From: Flexilinea sp.
GTDB taxonomy: Bacteria > Chloroflexota > Anaerolineae > Anaerolineales > Anaerolineaceae
Assembly (NCBI GenBank): GCA_026645735.1
Contig: JAPKMT010000012.1
Span: 1 to 64,000, forward strand
Direction of reading: 5' to 3'
DNA: 64,000 bases
Made by a program: the position numbers and the translations under genes. The notes beneath the pieces are model-generated. The model had not been told where the DNA came from and searched no databases. It saw only the letters and a list, made by a program, of their open reading frames with translations. Positions 7,560 through 16,503 of the stretch are shown in pieces. Every line of letters starts with the position of its first letter. Within the stretch, counting starts at the first letter, position 1.

Positions 7560-10115
7560 ATGGCGTCAATTCAACCGAAAAAAAAAGTGAAGGCAAGTTA
7601 TCGCGGTGACAAGAAACCGTCCATGGCAGCCAGAAAAAAAGCTGCAACCACTGCTGCTCAACGCAACAAAAGAAATGCTTCCCATGCAGCATTAAGTGTT
7701 CGCTCAATCTTCAGTATTCTTGCTGATTTGATTGGTTTAATTCTTCTTTTTTCGGGTACCCTGATCATTTTCAGTTTGAAATTTCCGGATATGATTTCGT
7801 TAACCGGATGGTGCTCCCAGTTAACAATCTTTTACTCTGGAAAAAGTGCTTACCTGACAGGCTGTATTTTCATTTTAATTGGTTTATGGATACTGATCCT
7901 GCGCAGGATAAAAAAACCTTTTTCGTTTTCATGGAAAATTTTCTTTTTTTTGATTGTCGTCTATCAGTACGTTTTAGTCCTGATCCAGCATAAAACAAAT
8001 TCCAATTCGTTTGCATCTTATTCTGAATTGACAGGTGGATTTGCGGCCGACAAGATTGATGATGCGCTGAATGTCGCAGTCGGAAATACAGGATCCGTTT
8101 TGGTTTATGGATTTGCCGGTTTACTCTTGCTGTTAGTGGCCTGGTTATGGATTTCAAATTATTTTTCTTCCAGCCTGCATATTCAGCCTGCGTTTCTGAA
8201 TCCGCTGAAAAAGTTTCTGGGATCCTTTAATGAGAAATCACCCAGATCAGATTCTGTTCATTTGGATGAAACGATTGAAACAAATACAGAGCTCGCTTTT
8301 GATCTTCCGGATACTGAACTACCTTTCGGAGATGTGAAAAAGAAGAAATCTTCAGAAGTTCGGGATAAAAAGGATGGAACCAGATCCTTGGCAAATACAG
8401 AGACTGTCATTTCAAAAGGAGAAATCACAAAACCGGACGGCAAAAAGATTCTTGAAAAAGAAATTCAAACCCAAAAGAAAGTTGATCCACTACCTGAGAA
8501 AATTTTACCGGTGACTTTTTTAAAAAACTCGTTCAAACCTTCTTTGTCTGAACGATCGGGTAAACACGAAACTACTGCGAAAAATGAAGAATCAACAATA
8601 ACCTGGAGGTTACCGGTTACAGATGAAATTCTGGATCCCGTGAAAGCACGACATAATATTACTCCTGAAGATCCACACATCCTGGGACAAATTCAAAAAA
8701 TCGAACATGTATTGGATGCTTTTGATGCTCCAGGGAAGGTTGTCGATATTCAAATCGGACCTACTTTTACACAATACGGGATTGAACCCGGATTCATCGA
8801 ACGTGCAGATCGCAGGACTCGCGTACGTGTCAAACAGATCGAAAACGTAAAAAAAGACCTTGAAATGGCGTTATCTGTCAAACAACTGACGATCGAAGCG
8901 CCAATTCCCAACAAAACCTTTGTCGGGTTGCAGGTCCAAAACAAATTTCGTATCCCTGTCACCTTGCATGAAATCATTGAAAGTGATGTATTTCGGAAAA
9001 ATCGAAAAGGTTTGGGTATCGCATTAGGCAAAGATATTAATGGAGCGGTTTATGCCGCTGATTTAACGCGCATGCCTCACCTCTTGATTGCTGGCGCCAC
9101 AGGATCCGGCAAATCAGTGTGTCTGAATGCAATTTTAGTCTGTTTGTTGATGAATTACACACCGGATCAGTTGAAACTGGTGCTGATCGATCCGAAACGG
9201 GTGGAATTAACCGGTTATAACGGCATTCCGCATTTGATCACACCGGTCGTAACGGATGTAGAACAGGTTGGAAATGTTCTGCAATGGATACTGCGAGAGA
9301 TGGACATGCGCAATCTTCATTTTATGCAAACTGGTGTCAGAAATATTCAGGATTACAATCAAAAAAATCCTGACAAAATCCTGCCATATCTGGTGGTTGT
9401 AATTGATGAACTGGCTAATCTAATGATGGAAGCAGCTTCCGATATCGAAACCAGTATTACCCGTCTGGCTCAGACTGCACGGGCGATGGGAATTCACATC
9501 ATCGTGGCCACGCAGCGCCCATCCCGGGATGTTATCACCGGTACGATTAAGGGAAACCTTCCGTCACGAATTGCATTTGCAGTTGCAACGAATATTGATA
9601 GTCACGTGATTTTGGATCGAAGCGGTGCAGAGAACCTGTTCGGAAAAGGGGATATGTTTTTCATGTCTTCAGAAGACAGTAACTTGAAACGGCTTCAATG
9701 CGTATATGTGTCCGATGATGAAATTAAAAAACTGGTGGATTACTGGAAAAAGAATCCGCGGATCGGTGATGATCAGTCGGAAACGGAAAAAAGCGGAATT
9801 ACCCCTGTGACAGTGAGAACGAAACCGCAAATCAAGCAGGGAACATTGACACAATTACCGTTATTAAATGAAGATGTTTCAACAGTAAAAAAAGGGGATG
9901 ACCCGTTATTGGAAGAGGCCATTGCGATGGTTCGGAAACAAGGCCGTGCATCGGCAAACATGCTGGTCAGTCGTCTCAGTATTGGATTTACACGCGCTAA
10001 TAAACTGCTTTCACAAATGGAAGATTTGGGAATAATTAGTTCTCCCAATGCGAATCCGGCAATTCCCAGAGAGATTTTGGATTATGGTGAAAATGGCGCT
10101 CCCAATGAGGATTAA
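7560..10115 (+). CDS. ftsK: DNA translocase FtsK/SpoIIIE
   Basis: An 851-residue protein with a basic N-terminus, four membrane spans (about residues 50-200) and a charged Lys/Glu/Pro-rich linker (about 220-370). The RecA-like motor follows, with Walker A GATGSGKS at 512-519 and Walker B LVVVIDELANLM. A C-terminal winged-helix gamma domain (about 780-840, RLSIGFTRANKLLSQMEDLG) completes it. FtsK anchors at the division septum and pumps chromosomal DNA toward dif/KOPS-guided positions. All motor motifs look intact. The downstream methyltransferase starts 7 bp after the stop, so the two form an operon. Confidence 0.97.
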   Translation: MASIQPKKKVKASYRGDKKPSMAARKKAATTAAQRNKRNASHAALSVRSIFSILADLIGLILLFSGTLIIFSLKFPDMISLTGWCSQLTIFYSGKSAYLTGCIFILIGLWILILRRIKKPFSFSWKIFFFLIVVYQYVLVLIQHKTNSNSFASYSELTGGFAADKIDDALNVAVGNTGSVLVYGFAGLLLLLVAWLWISNYFSSSLHIQPAFLNPLKKFLGSFNEKSPRSDSVHLDETIETNTELAFDLPDTELPFGDVKKKKSSEVRDKKDGTRSLANTETVISKGEITKPDGKKILEKEIQTQKKVDPLPEKILPVTFLKNSFKPSLSERSGKHETTAKNEESTITWRLPVTDEILDPVKARHNITPEDPHILGQIQKIEHVLDAFDAPGKVVDIQIGPTFTQYGIEPGFIERADRRTRVRVKQIENVKKDLEMALSVKQLTIEAPIPNKTFVGLQVQNKFRIPVTLHEIIESDVFRKNRKGLGIALGKDINGAVYAADLTRMPHLLIAGATGSGKSVCLNAILVCLLMNYTPDQLKLVLIDPKRVELTGYNGIPHLITPVVTDVEQVGNVLQWILREMDMRNLHFMQTGVRNIQDYNQKNPDKILPYLVVVIDELANLMMEAASDIETSITRLAQTARAMGIHIIVATQRPSRDVITGTIKGNLPSRIAFAVATNIDSHVILDRSGAENLFGKGDMFFMSSEDSNLKRLQCVYVSDDEIKKLVDYWKKNPRIGDDQSETEKSGITPVTVRTKPQIKQGTLTQLPLLNEDVSTVKKGDDPLLEEAIAMVRKQGRASANMLVSRLSIGFTRANKLLSQMEDLGIISSPNANPAIPREILDYGENGAPNED

Positions 10116-10122
10116 TTGAGGA

Positions 10123-10563
10123 ATGGCTTTTTTCGAAATCGGAATTTTTCAACCCAGATCGGAAGAGAATATTGGAACGTTATGGCGAAGTGCCTGGCAA
10201 TTGGGGGCTGCAGGTATATTTACAATCGGGAAAAAACAACGAAAACAAACAAGCGATGTATTGCATGTCTCGTATAAAATCCCTTTTCGTCATTATGAAA
10301 CCATCGAAGATTTTCTTAACGCTCGTCCAAAGCAAGCTCAATTGATCGGTATTGAGATGGGTGGGATACCGCTGCATACATTCACTCATCCGGAATGTGC
10401 CGTTTATTTGTTGGGATCGGAAGCCAATGGACTATCCAAACAAATACTGTCTCAATGCAACCAGGTGGTTGAAATAGAATCTGTGCGTTATGCTTCTTTC
10501 AATGTCGCTGTCTCAGGTTCTATCGTGATGTATCACCGCTGTTCTTCTTTGGGTTTTTTATAG
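10123..10563 (+). CDS. TrmH/SpoU-family (SPOUT) RNA 2'-O-methyltransferase
   Basis: A 146-residue minimal SPOUT enzyme with all three family motifs: PRSEENIGTLWRSA near the N-terminus, LLGSEANGLSKQIL (SAM-binding knot) near residue 95 and SFNVAVSGSIVMY near the end. Such short forms (TrmL-like) methylate a ribose in tRNA using S-adenosylmethionine, and the target base cannot be told here. It is translated just after ftsK. Its stop codon directly abuts that of the convergent herA-like gene, with no base between them and no terminator. Confidence 0.88.
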   Translation: MAFFEIGIFQPRSEENIGTLWRSAWQLGAAGIFTIGKKQRKQTSDVLHVSYKIPFRHYETIEDFLNARPKQAQLIGIEMGGIPLHTFTHPECAVYLLGSEANGLSKQILSQCNQVVEIESVRYASFNVAVSGSIVMYHRCSSLGFL

Positions 10564-12225
10564 CTATTCATCCGGAAACATCCAGTCTTTTTTTGCATCT
10601 TTCATAGTGGAATGAATAGGTTGATCTCCCAAAAGGTCTTTCCAAAAATTTTCGTCATAACGCCGTGAACGAACAGGCAGTGGCATTGGAACACCATATC
10701 CAAGCAACAGCACTTCTTCTTTAGGCTGCAATCGGGATAACATTCCGCGCAGTGCTTCTCTCCCGGCTAATCCGGACAATACAGCAGAGATATCGGCATC
10801 ATCGCCCAGCCAGCCGGAAATACGTGTCCCCAACTGGGACATTACCTCATCATAAATCTGGGACGGACGCTGGTCGATGACTAATAACGTCACAAAATAT
10901 TTTCGCATTTCACGTGCAATCATTGCAAAGGATGTTTGGCCTGCCATCTCGCGGTTAAGCAGTTTGTGAGCTTCTTCAATGGCGATGACTAAAGATATCG
11001 GTTGTTTCCCGGTTCCCCCGTGGAAATCATTGGTCCTTTTTTCCCATACTTCCCGAATTTTTCGAGTCAGGATATTGGTGACGAGCAGATAATCTAAATC
11101 AGATTCATATTTTCCGAAAGACAGCACAACGGAACAACCGGATTGGAGTGTTTCAATAATCTGCTGGATGCAATTGGTTGGCGCTTTTTCGAGAATATAT
11201 GACTTGTTGAATACTCGGGATAATTTGCCTTGCAAGCTCTCAGCAGCCTGAGGGATAATTCGGTTTTCCTGTGCCCAGGATTCCAGTGTTCCTTCTCCGT
11301 TGCCAGATTTCAACTCCATAAACGTCTTAAACCATTTTTTTTCTCCGAAGGATTGAACCAGCGCAGCTAATGTGTTCGAAGTTGTTTCCCGCAGGTTCAA
11401 TTCCCGTGACAGCATTTCAATATCTTCCGGTAAAATATCCTGCTGTTCTATAACGAGATCAAAATCAGGACGCAATTTCCTTTGGATATCAGTTCCTCTT
11501 CCCAATGCGCAGACCTTAACATGACTGCCGAGCTTTTCTTTTAATCCGGGAACCCGGATGTTTGTATCCGGTGAGGTATCACCAAAAGCATATTCGTCAT
11601 GCATATCAAAGACCAGAACCGATGCCAGTTTGCTATGAATCAGACCGGCAAGAATTAAACGAGTCAGATATGATTTGCCTGTTCCGGTTGCGCCAAAAAT
11701 ACCGGAGGAGCGGTGGATAAATTTTTCCAGATCAATGGCAATCGGATGATTCTGTTCACGAGTCAAACCAACTGTAAATTTCGCTTTAGCCTTTGGGTCT
11801 CCAAAAATTTCCCACACATCAAAGGCATTTGCAATCCTTACAACTGCATGGTGGGCTGGCAGTGTCTTTACTGGAATCGGGTATGAATCGACAGACTGGG
11901 AATATTGTGCATAATCTTCCGTTCCCGGTTCTGGTCCGACCTTTTGCATTAATGATGGGAGTATCTCTAATTCGGTATAGAGCGTTTTGGCATTCAGCAG
12001 TAGAGCAATATCTTTTTGGAGTCTTAATTCATTTTTTTCTTCAGAAAAACGGGAATCAGATGCTTTAAGTCGTAAATCTGTAATTAATCCATAAAATTTG
12101 TAATTCCCGCTTTGGACAACCACAAATCCGCCTTCCTGAATTTCATCAGCCGGTACAGTCAGTCTGACTAAAAAACCTGTTTTCAGACTGCCACCGGTAA
12201 TATATCCGATTGTTTTTTGTTCCAT
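10564..12225 (-). CDS. HerA-type hexameric ATPase/translocase
   Basis: A 553-residue cytosolic protein. The N-terminal 100 residues look like a HAS-barrel (YKFYGLITDLRL). The FtsK-like HerA motor follows, with Walker A GATGTGKS at 178-185, Walker B LVIAIEEAHKLL near 400 and DQRPSQIYDEVMSQLGTRI as the sensor/arginine region. HerA pumps DNA and works with the NurA nuclease in end resection, and HerA pairs also occur in anti-phage modules. CAGGAGA precedes the ATG. It is the third gene of a minus-strand unit after nurA and a HAS-barrel-like gene, which supports a joint role. Confidence 0.9.
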   Translation of the reverse strand: MEQKTIGYITGGSLKTGFLVRLTVPADEIQEGGFVVVQSGNYKFYGLITDLRLKASDSRFSEEKNELRLQKDIALLLNAKTLYTELEILPSLMQKVGPEPGTEDYAQYSQSVDSYPIPVKTLPAHHAVVRIANAFDVWEIFGDPKAKAKFTVGLTREQNHPIAIDLEKFIHRSSGIFGATGTGKSYLTRLILAGLIHSKLASVLVFDMHDEYAFGDTSPDTNIRVPGLKEKLGSHVKVCALGRGTDIQRKLRPDFDLVIEQQDILPEDIEMLSRELNLRETTSNTLAALVQSFGEKKWFKTFMELKSGNGEGTLESWAQENRIIPQAAESLQGKLSRVFNKSYILEKAPTNCIQQIIETLQSGCSVVLSFGKYESDLDYLLVTNILTRKIREVWEKRTNDFHGGTGKQPISLVIAIEEAHKLLNREMAGQTSFAMIAREMRKYFVTLLVIDQRPSQIYDEVMSQLGTRISGWLGDDADISAVLSGLAGREALRGMLSRLQPKEEVLLLGYGVPMPLPVRSRRYDENFWKDLLGDQPIHSTMKDAKKDWMFPDE

Positions 12226-12335
12226 AGTGTCTCCTGATTCCAGTTCATAAGTGGAATTTATATAAAAAAATCAAATCAATCCATGGAACTTAAGTTCTCT
12301 GATTTCGCCATTCTGTTAACAAGGATAGAATATCC

Positions 12336-12956
12336 TTACTCCATGGAAATATCCGCATCACCCAGTGCGCTGAGAATCTCAAGTAAACCGGCACTGTCAT
12401 CTCTCATTAAATCGATAATTTCCTCGATCGCGTTTTTGATCCATGCTGAATGATTGTTTGCCGTTTGGGCAATCGCAGTTTGTCGGAGGTGGACAGCCAA
12501 TAATTCGGCTATTGGTACATTTGATACACGAAGAATATGTCGAAGGTACCCAAAATTTCCGTGTGATGTGAAACCTGCAATTTCAGATAAAGTACATAGG
12601 TAGATCGAATCGAGTGATAAAGGAGGCTTCGGTGGCAGAAGATGAGAAAATCCGCTCTCGTTTTGAAATCCGAGAAACAAAATTCGGATCACAATTGGAA
12701 TATTTCGGTTGACTCGGTTGTCACTTAATACTTCATCAGAAATGGAATCCGCTGCAGCGATCTGTCTCAAAAAATCATCTTGTTCAATTTGTACGTCAGT
12801 AACAAGTCCATAAATTTGATACGATGATTCCTCTTGCACGGGTATCCGAACAATGGATGCAAATTGTGGCAGTTCTTTTTCCGAAGTTCGATAACCTGCC
12901 ACGCACTCGCGACTGTTCGCGCTGATGATTCTACCAAATGCATTTGAATGATTCAT
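12336..12956 (-). CDS. HAS-barrel-like protein between nurA and herA
   Basis: A 206-residue soluble protein. Its first half (GRIISANSRECVAGYRT, then YQIYGLVTDVQIEQDDFLRQ) resembles the N-terminal HAS-barrel of HerA proteins. The second half is helical (LLAVHLRQTAIAQTANNHSA...) with no motor motif. HAS-barrels mediate assembly of HerA with NurA, so this may be an adaptor or a regulatory barrel subunit. That role is inference from shape and position. Its spacing from both neighbours (67 and 110 bp) is compatible with one transcript. Confidence 0.65.
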   Translation of the reverse strand: MNHSNAFGRIISANSRECVAGYRTSEKELPQFASIVRIPVQEESSYQIYGLVTDVQIEQDDFLRQIAAADSISDEVLSDNRVNRNIPIVIRILFLGFQNESGFSHLLPPKPPLSLDSIYLCTLSEIAGFTSHGNFGYLRHILRVSNVPIAELLAVHLRQTAIAQTANNHSAWIKNAIEEIIDLMRDDSAGLLEILSALGDADISME

Positions 12957-13023
12957 TATTTTCCCTTTTCTGTTATCCTGCTGCTATATATTGAAGCATC
13001 TAACCATACTGGTTCCAGGATGG

Positions 13024-14199
13024 TTAGATGGAAATTTTTCGGTTTGACATATCTTTCATGATTTGTTTGTTTGACTTTTGAAAAAAAGATTTTTCCTGTC
13101 TTGACAGTTCCTGAGCCACAAGATTCGTTATTTGATTTTTCTCTGCAAAATTTATTAAAGCACTTTCATGTGCGCGATGAAGCACATACGGGTATGGGTA
13201 GATCCCGAAAATTTTTGTCTGCTCCAGTATGCACGCGTGCAGAAGATTGACCGATTCGACATTTTGAGCGGTCCAGGATGGTATTTCGATTCTGGCAATC
13301 ATGGGTTTTGGGATAGTCCCGACATTCAAATAGAAAAAGAATATTTTCATCGATTCTTTGGATTCCATACTGTTTTTTGAATACAAATTAAACAGGGATG
13401 ATCTTTCACCAGGTCGTAATAAAAGAGAAAAAATGTCACTGTCGCAGATCAAAGGAAATTGGGGTTCTCCAGACTGAATGTTTCTTTCCGGGTTCTCTTT
13501 CAGGAAATCGATCATCCGTATTACATAATCAGCCCTAGGGCGATCGACATATCCTGCTGTGATGATGTTTTTCTCCGAAAGTTGCTGAATTGCGGATTGA
13601 TATTCTTCAAAAAGTTTCTTTTGATTCTGAAAAAGCTGGCGTAAATTGAACAATTGTAACGGACCGTCTATAAGCGCGATTACAGGATTGTCGCATCCAA
13701 GCTGACAGGCCTCTTTTGCAAGCAGTTTTCGCTCGGCTATATCTCTTTGTAATGCGATCATATTCTCATCAAATTCATCGTCATACTGACTTGATGGGTC
13801 CGGATGAATCAGAGCGGTTTCTGTGACGATCGACGGAATTTCTGTGCTGTGTGTACGATAAATAAAAATGGCTGTATTAATGAGACCAAAAGATACTGCT
13901 TCATGACGGTTCGGGCTGATCTGGGAGCCGTCCGCTGCAAGAATAGTAATTTTTTGATCGGTTTCTCTGTCAGCAGGGTGGCTGCCATCGATTAACGCTT
14001 CTGCTGGAATTGCGTATCGTTTTTCTGATTTTTTGTTTAAGACTCTTGACAAACGTTCTACGTCAATACTGCTGCTTGCAAGATCTCTAAAAAATTTGGC
14101 AGCTTTCTGCAATTGTGCATTTCGTTCTTGGATCTGAAACCCGAGTGATATACCTGACTGCAAAATTTGAGGTTGTAATTGTTCGAAGTTGATCGGCAT
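13024..14199 (-). CDS. nurA: NurA-domain nuclease
   Basis: A 391-residue protein with a helical N-terminus followed by the NurA domain: ITILAADGSQISPNRHE (Asp90 in the conserved DGS) and VIALIDGPLQLF (second metal-binding Asp, near residue 187). NurA is a Mn-dependent 5'-3' nuclease that acts in complex with HerA on DNA ends. It heads the minus-strand unit nurA - HAS-barrel gene - herA. The ATG lies 6 nt after a perfect TATAAT, so the message is probably leaderless. The family is well known in archaea and scattered in bacteria including Chloroflexota. Confidence 0.88.
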   Translation of the reverse strand: MPINFEQLQPQILQSGISLGFQIQERNAQLQKAAKFFRDLASSSIDVERLSRVLNKKSEKRYAIPAEALIDGSHPADRETDQKITILAADGSQISPNRHEAVSFGLINTAIFIYRTHSTEIPSIVTETALIHPDPSSQYDDEFDENMIALQRDIAERKLLAKEACQLGCDNPVIALIDGPLQLFNLRQLFQNQKKLFEEYQSAIQQLSEKNIITAGYVDRPRADYVIRMIDFLKENPERNIQSGEPQFPLICDSDIFSLLLRPGERSSLFNLYSKNSMESKESMKIFFFYLNVGTIPKPMIARIEIPSWTAQNVESVNLLHACILEQTKIFGIYPYPYVLHRAHESALINFAEKNQITNLVAQELSRQEKSFFQKSNKQIMKDMSNRKISI

Positions 14200-14205
14200 G
14201 TAATA

Positions 14206-14234
14206 ATTATATGGACAGAACGCTCGGGACGCAA
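14206..14234 (-). promoter_or_regulatory. promoter of the nurA-herA unit, leaderless
   Basis: On the minus strand TTGCGT (14234-14229) and TATAAT (14211-14206) are 17 bp apart. The -10 box ends 6 nt before the nurA ATG at 14199, so +1 should coincide with the start codon. Confidence 0.65.
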
Positions 14235-14237
14235 ATC

Positions 14238-14268
14238 AAAAAAAAATCAGGATTTTCTCCTGATTCTT
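14238..14268 (-). terminator. terminator of the tRNA-Val gene
   Basis: On the minus strand, stem AATCAGGA/TCCTGATT (14265-14258 with 14252-14245) around a 5-nt loop is followed by a run of T's to 14238. It begins about 5 nt after the mature tRNA end and separates tRNA transcription from nurA. Confidence 0.85.
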
Positions 14269-14269
14269 G

Positions 14270-14343
14270 TGAGCGGTATAGGACTCGAACCTACGGCCTT
14301 CGCGATGTCAACGCGACGCTCTAACCAACTGAGCTAACCGCTC
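14270..14343 (-). tRNA. tRNA-Val (anticodon GAC)
   Basis: A full cloverleaf reads on the minus strand: acceptor GAGCGGT/ACCGCTC with discriminator A, D stem GCTC/GAGC, anticodon stem TCGCG/CGCGA with loop TTGACAT (anticodon GAC), and T stem GTAGG/CCTAT with loop TTCGAGT. CCA is not encoded. It reads GUC and GUU valine codons. Confidence 0.95.
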
Positions 14344-14392
14344 AAACAGCATACATTATATACACAAGTTCCATTCTTGGCAAGTAATTCAA

Positions 14393-14514
14393 CAGTAATT
14401 CGAATTTTGGAAAAGCCATTTGAGAAAAAAGAGAAAATTTGTTGTTGTGTTGATTTTGCACTCCGCGCAAAATCAACACAACAACAAATTTTCTCCTCAT
14501 ATTTCGAATCGCTG
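14393..14514. repeat. intergenic palindromic repeat, copy 3
   Basis: Starts CAGTAATTCGAA (14393) and ends TTCGAATCGCTG (14514). The arms are perfect over 29 nt (14431-14459 and 14467-14495) with a 7-nt loop. Here GATTTTGC/GCAAAATC replaces the usual GTTTTTGC/GCAAAAAC, changed on both arms. Confidence 0.92.
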
Positions 14515-14531
14515 TTATTTCAATAAAAGAT

Positions 14532-14563
14532 CAGCAATTTTCGTCCAAAATTTCGATTAGTGT
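14532..14563. repeat. probable hairpin-less remnant of the palindromic repeat
   Basis: CAGCAATTTTCG at 14532 and an ATTTCGATTAGTG-like end by 14563 look like the two outer ends of the family brought together with the centre deleted. It lies 17 bp after copy 3. The match is weaker than for the other remnants. Confidence 0.4.
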
Positions 14564-14665
14564 TTTAAATAAATGGATACCTTCTCATTTTTCCAAATCC
14601 TTATAGAAGGTGATAAAATTGGATGCAGTGACTTCAACGACCTGAATCATCACAGATTTTCCCAA

Positions 14666-14696
14666 TTATCAAATTGCAAAAAAATTATGATATAAT
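14666..14696 (+). promoter_or_regulatory. main promoter of the ribosomal superoperon
   Basis: TATAAT at 14691-14696, preceded by TG and one base, is an extended -10. TTATCA at 14666-14671 is a poor -35 at 19 bp. The resulting leader before rplC is about 200 nt. Confidence 0.65.
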
Positions 14697-14702
14697 ATTT
14701 CA

Positions 14703-14902
14703 GTTTGCGCTGATAGATGCCGGCGCAGCAAATATCGCATGTCAAGAATCTGCTTCTTTGCGCACGACACAAATTCCACGGTGCTGCATTGGCAGGTTAA
14801 CTGATTGCGGACAAGATGATGCAGCTAAGCCCATGCTGGCAATCTTGAAACGAGGTCAACTTGATCTCATGAATTTACCTAAAATAAGGGAGAAAACAGA
14901 GA
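14703..14902 (+). other. long untranslated leader of the ribosomal operon
   Basis: About 200 nt between the predicted start point and rplC. TGCGC (14706-14710) can pair with GCGCA (14723-14727). I could not derive a full fold or match it to a known r-protein leader. An open frame of 78 codons across it begins upstream of the -10 box and has no Shine-Dalgarno, so I do not call it a gene. rpsJ, the usual first gene of the S10 operon, is not here. Confidence 0.45.
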
Positions 14903-15532
14903 ATGTTTAAAGGGCTACTCGGCAAGAAAATCGGCATGACCCAGATTTTCGATGAGAATGGTATTGCAGTTCCGATTACCGTCATCGAAGCTGGGCCTTG
15001 CTTTGTTACCCAGTTACGTAATCAGGAAACTGATGGGTACACTGCCGTTCAAATCGGTTTTGAAGAAGTTAAACCAAAACGTGTTTCGAATGGCGAAAAG
15101 GGTCACTTAAAGCGGAACAACTTGCCTCCGCTGCGCTTTTTGCGCGAATTTCGTGTTAAAGATCCACAAGTTTCCGAAGGTGACAAGGTTACTGTGGATT
15201 TGTTCGCATTAGGCGAACTGGTCGATGTTGTTGGTACCAGCAAGGGTCGTGGATTTGCCGGCGGTGTGAAACGATATAACTTCCGTGGTGGACCAAAAAC
15301 CCACGGTCAATCTGATCGTCTTCGTGCGCCTGGTTCTCACGGTTCGGGTACAACACCGGGTCGTGTTTTCAAGGGTTCCCGTGGTCCGGGTCATATGGGC
15401 AATGATCGTGTAACGGTACAAAACCTGAAGGTCGCTTTTGTCGATACAGAGAGAAATCTGATCGGTGTTAAGGGCGCAATCCCCGGATCGCGCGGCGGTC
15501 TTGTAATGATTAAGGAAGCCAGTAAATCCTGA
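14903..15532 (+). CDS. rplC: 50S ribosomal protein L3
   Basis: 209 residues of normal L3 length. It starts [20 protein letters not shown], and the long glycine-rich loop [20 protein letters not shown] that reaches the peptidyl-transferase centre lies near 115-135. L3 is one of the first proteins to bind 23S rRNA. It is the first gene of the superoperon here because rpsJ is absent upstream. GGGAGAAAACAGAGA before the ATG supplies the ribosome site. rplD follows after 32 bp. Confidence 0.97.
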   Translation: MFKGLLGKKIGMTQIFDENGIAVPITVIEAGPCFVTQLRNQETDGYTAVQIGFEEVKPKRVSNGEKGHLKRNNLPPLRFLREFRVKDPQVSEGDKVTVDLFALGELVDVVGTSKGRGFAGGVKRYNFRGGPKTHGQSDRLRAPGSHGSGTTPGRVFKGSRGPGHMGNDRVTVQNLKVAFVDTERNLIGVKGAIPGSRGGLVMIKEASKS

Positions 15533-15564
15533 GCGGATTTATTGGAATAGGGAGCGTAAGTACT

Positions 15565-16191
15565 ATGATTATCGATGTCAAAAATATGAAGGGCGAAAAA
15601 GTCAGCGAAGTTGAACTTCCTGAAGTAATTTTCGAAGCCCCGATTTACATAGACTTGATGCATCAGGCATATGTTCGTCAAATGGCAAACGCCCGCCTCG
15701 GAACACACGAGACCAAAACCCGACATGAAGTTGCTGGCGGTGGTAAAAAACCGTTCAAACAAAAGGGTACTGGACGAGCTCGACAGGGTTCAATCCGCGC
15801 TGCACAGTGGAAGGGCGGCGGCAGGGTTCATACCCCGCATATGCGTGACTATACTCAAGCAATGCCTAAGAAAATGCGCCGGGCTGCGCTGCGTTCTGCT
15901 TTAAGTGTCAAAGCAGGCGAATCTCAAATCGTTGTTGTGGATGAATTAAAACTGGCTGAACCAAAAACGCGCCTCATGGCTTTGGCTTTGAATGCACTGG
16001 TTGGTTCCAGCAGCGCCTTAATTCTCGTCCCGGATGTTGAATCAACCGTGGATGTCGTTCGAGCGACCAACAATCTGCCCGATGCAAAAATATTAAGAGC
16101 GAATTATTTAAATATCCGCGATTTATTACGTTTTGATCATGTCATCCTACCGGTGGCAGCCATCGAAACCATTAACGCGTACTTAGGATAA
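15565..16191 (+). CDS. rplD: 50S ribosomal protein L4
   Basis: 208 residues. The extended internal loop is recognisable as GGGKKPFKQKGTGRARQGS with RAAQWKGGGRVHTP, which lines the nascent-peptide exit tunnel. In gamma-proteobacteria L4 also represses its own operon at the leader; whether that holds here is unknown. GGGAGCG lies upstream of the ATG. Confidence 0.97.
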   Translation: MIIDVKNMKGEKVSEVELPEVIFEAPIYIDLMHQAYVRQMANARLGTHETKTRHEVAGGGKKPFKQKGTGRARQGSIRAAQWKGGGRVHTPHMRDYTQAMPKKMRRAALRSALSVKAGESQIVVVDELKLAEPKTRLMALALNALVGSSSALILVPDVESTVDVVRATNNLPDAKILRANYLNIRDLLRFDHVILPVAAIETINAYLG

Positions 16192-16200
16192 GGAGGAGAA

Positions 16201-16503
16201 ATGTCAACAATTTATGATGTGCTCCGCCGTCCAATGGTGACAGAAAAAACAAATGATTTAGCATTCAAACTGAATCAATATGTTTTTGAAGTGCAGGTAA
16301 ATGCAAACCGAACTTTGGTAAAAGACGCTGTTGAATCGATTTTCAAAGTTAATGTTGTGAGCGTCAATATTATCAAATCACCGGGCAAGACAAAGCGGAA
16401 TACAAAAAGCCGGCGTGTCGTTCTCAAGAAACCTGTTATCAAAAAGGCGATTGTTACATTGGCAGCTGGTGAGAAGATTCCGTTCTTCGAGGGGGTTGAA
16501 TAA
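16201..16503 (+). CDS. rplW: 50S ribosomal protein L23
   Basis: 100 residues beginning [19 protein letters not shown], the standard L23 start, with the [10 protein letters not shown] basic loop. It sits at the tunnel exit and docks trigger factor and SRP. A strong AGGAGG precedes the ATG. Its stop overlaps the rplB start by one base. Confidence 0.97.
   Translation: MSTIYDVLRRPMVTEKTNDLAFKLNQYVFEVQVNANRTLVKDAVESIFKVNVVSVNIIKSPGKTKRNTKSRRVVLKKPVIKKAIVTLAAGEKIPFFEGVE

Noticed and set aside
14674-14910. A 78-codon frame before rplC
   Set aside because: Starts upstream of the -10 box, has no ribosome site, overlaps rplC and resembles no r-protein, including S10.
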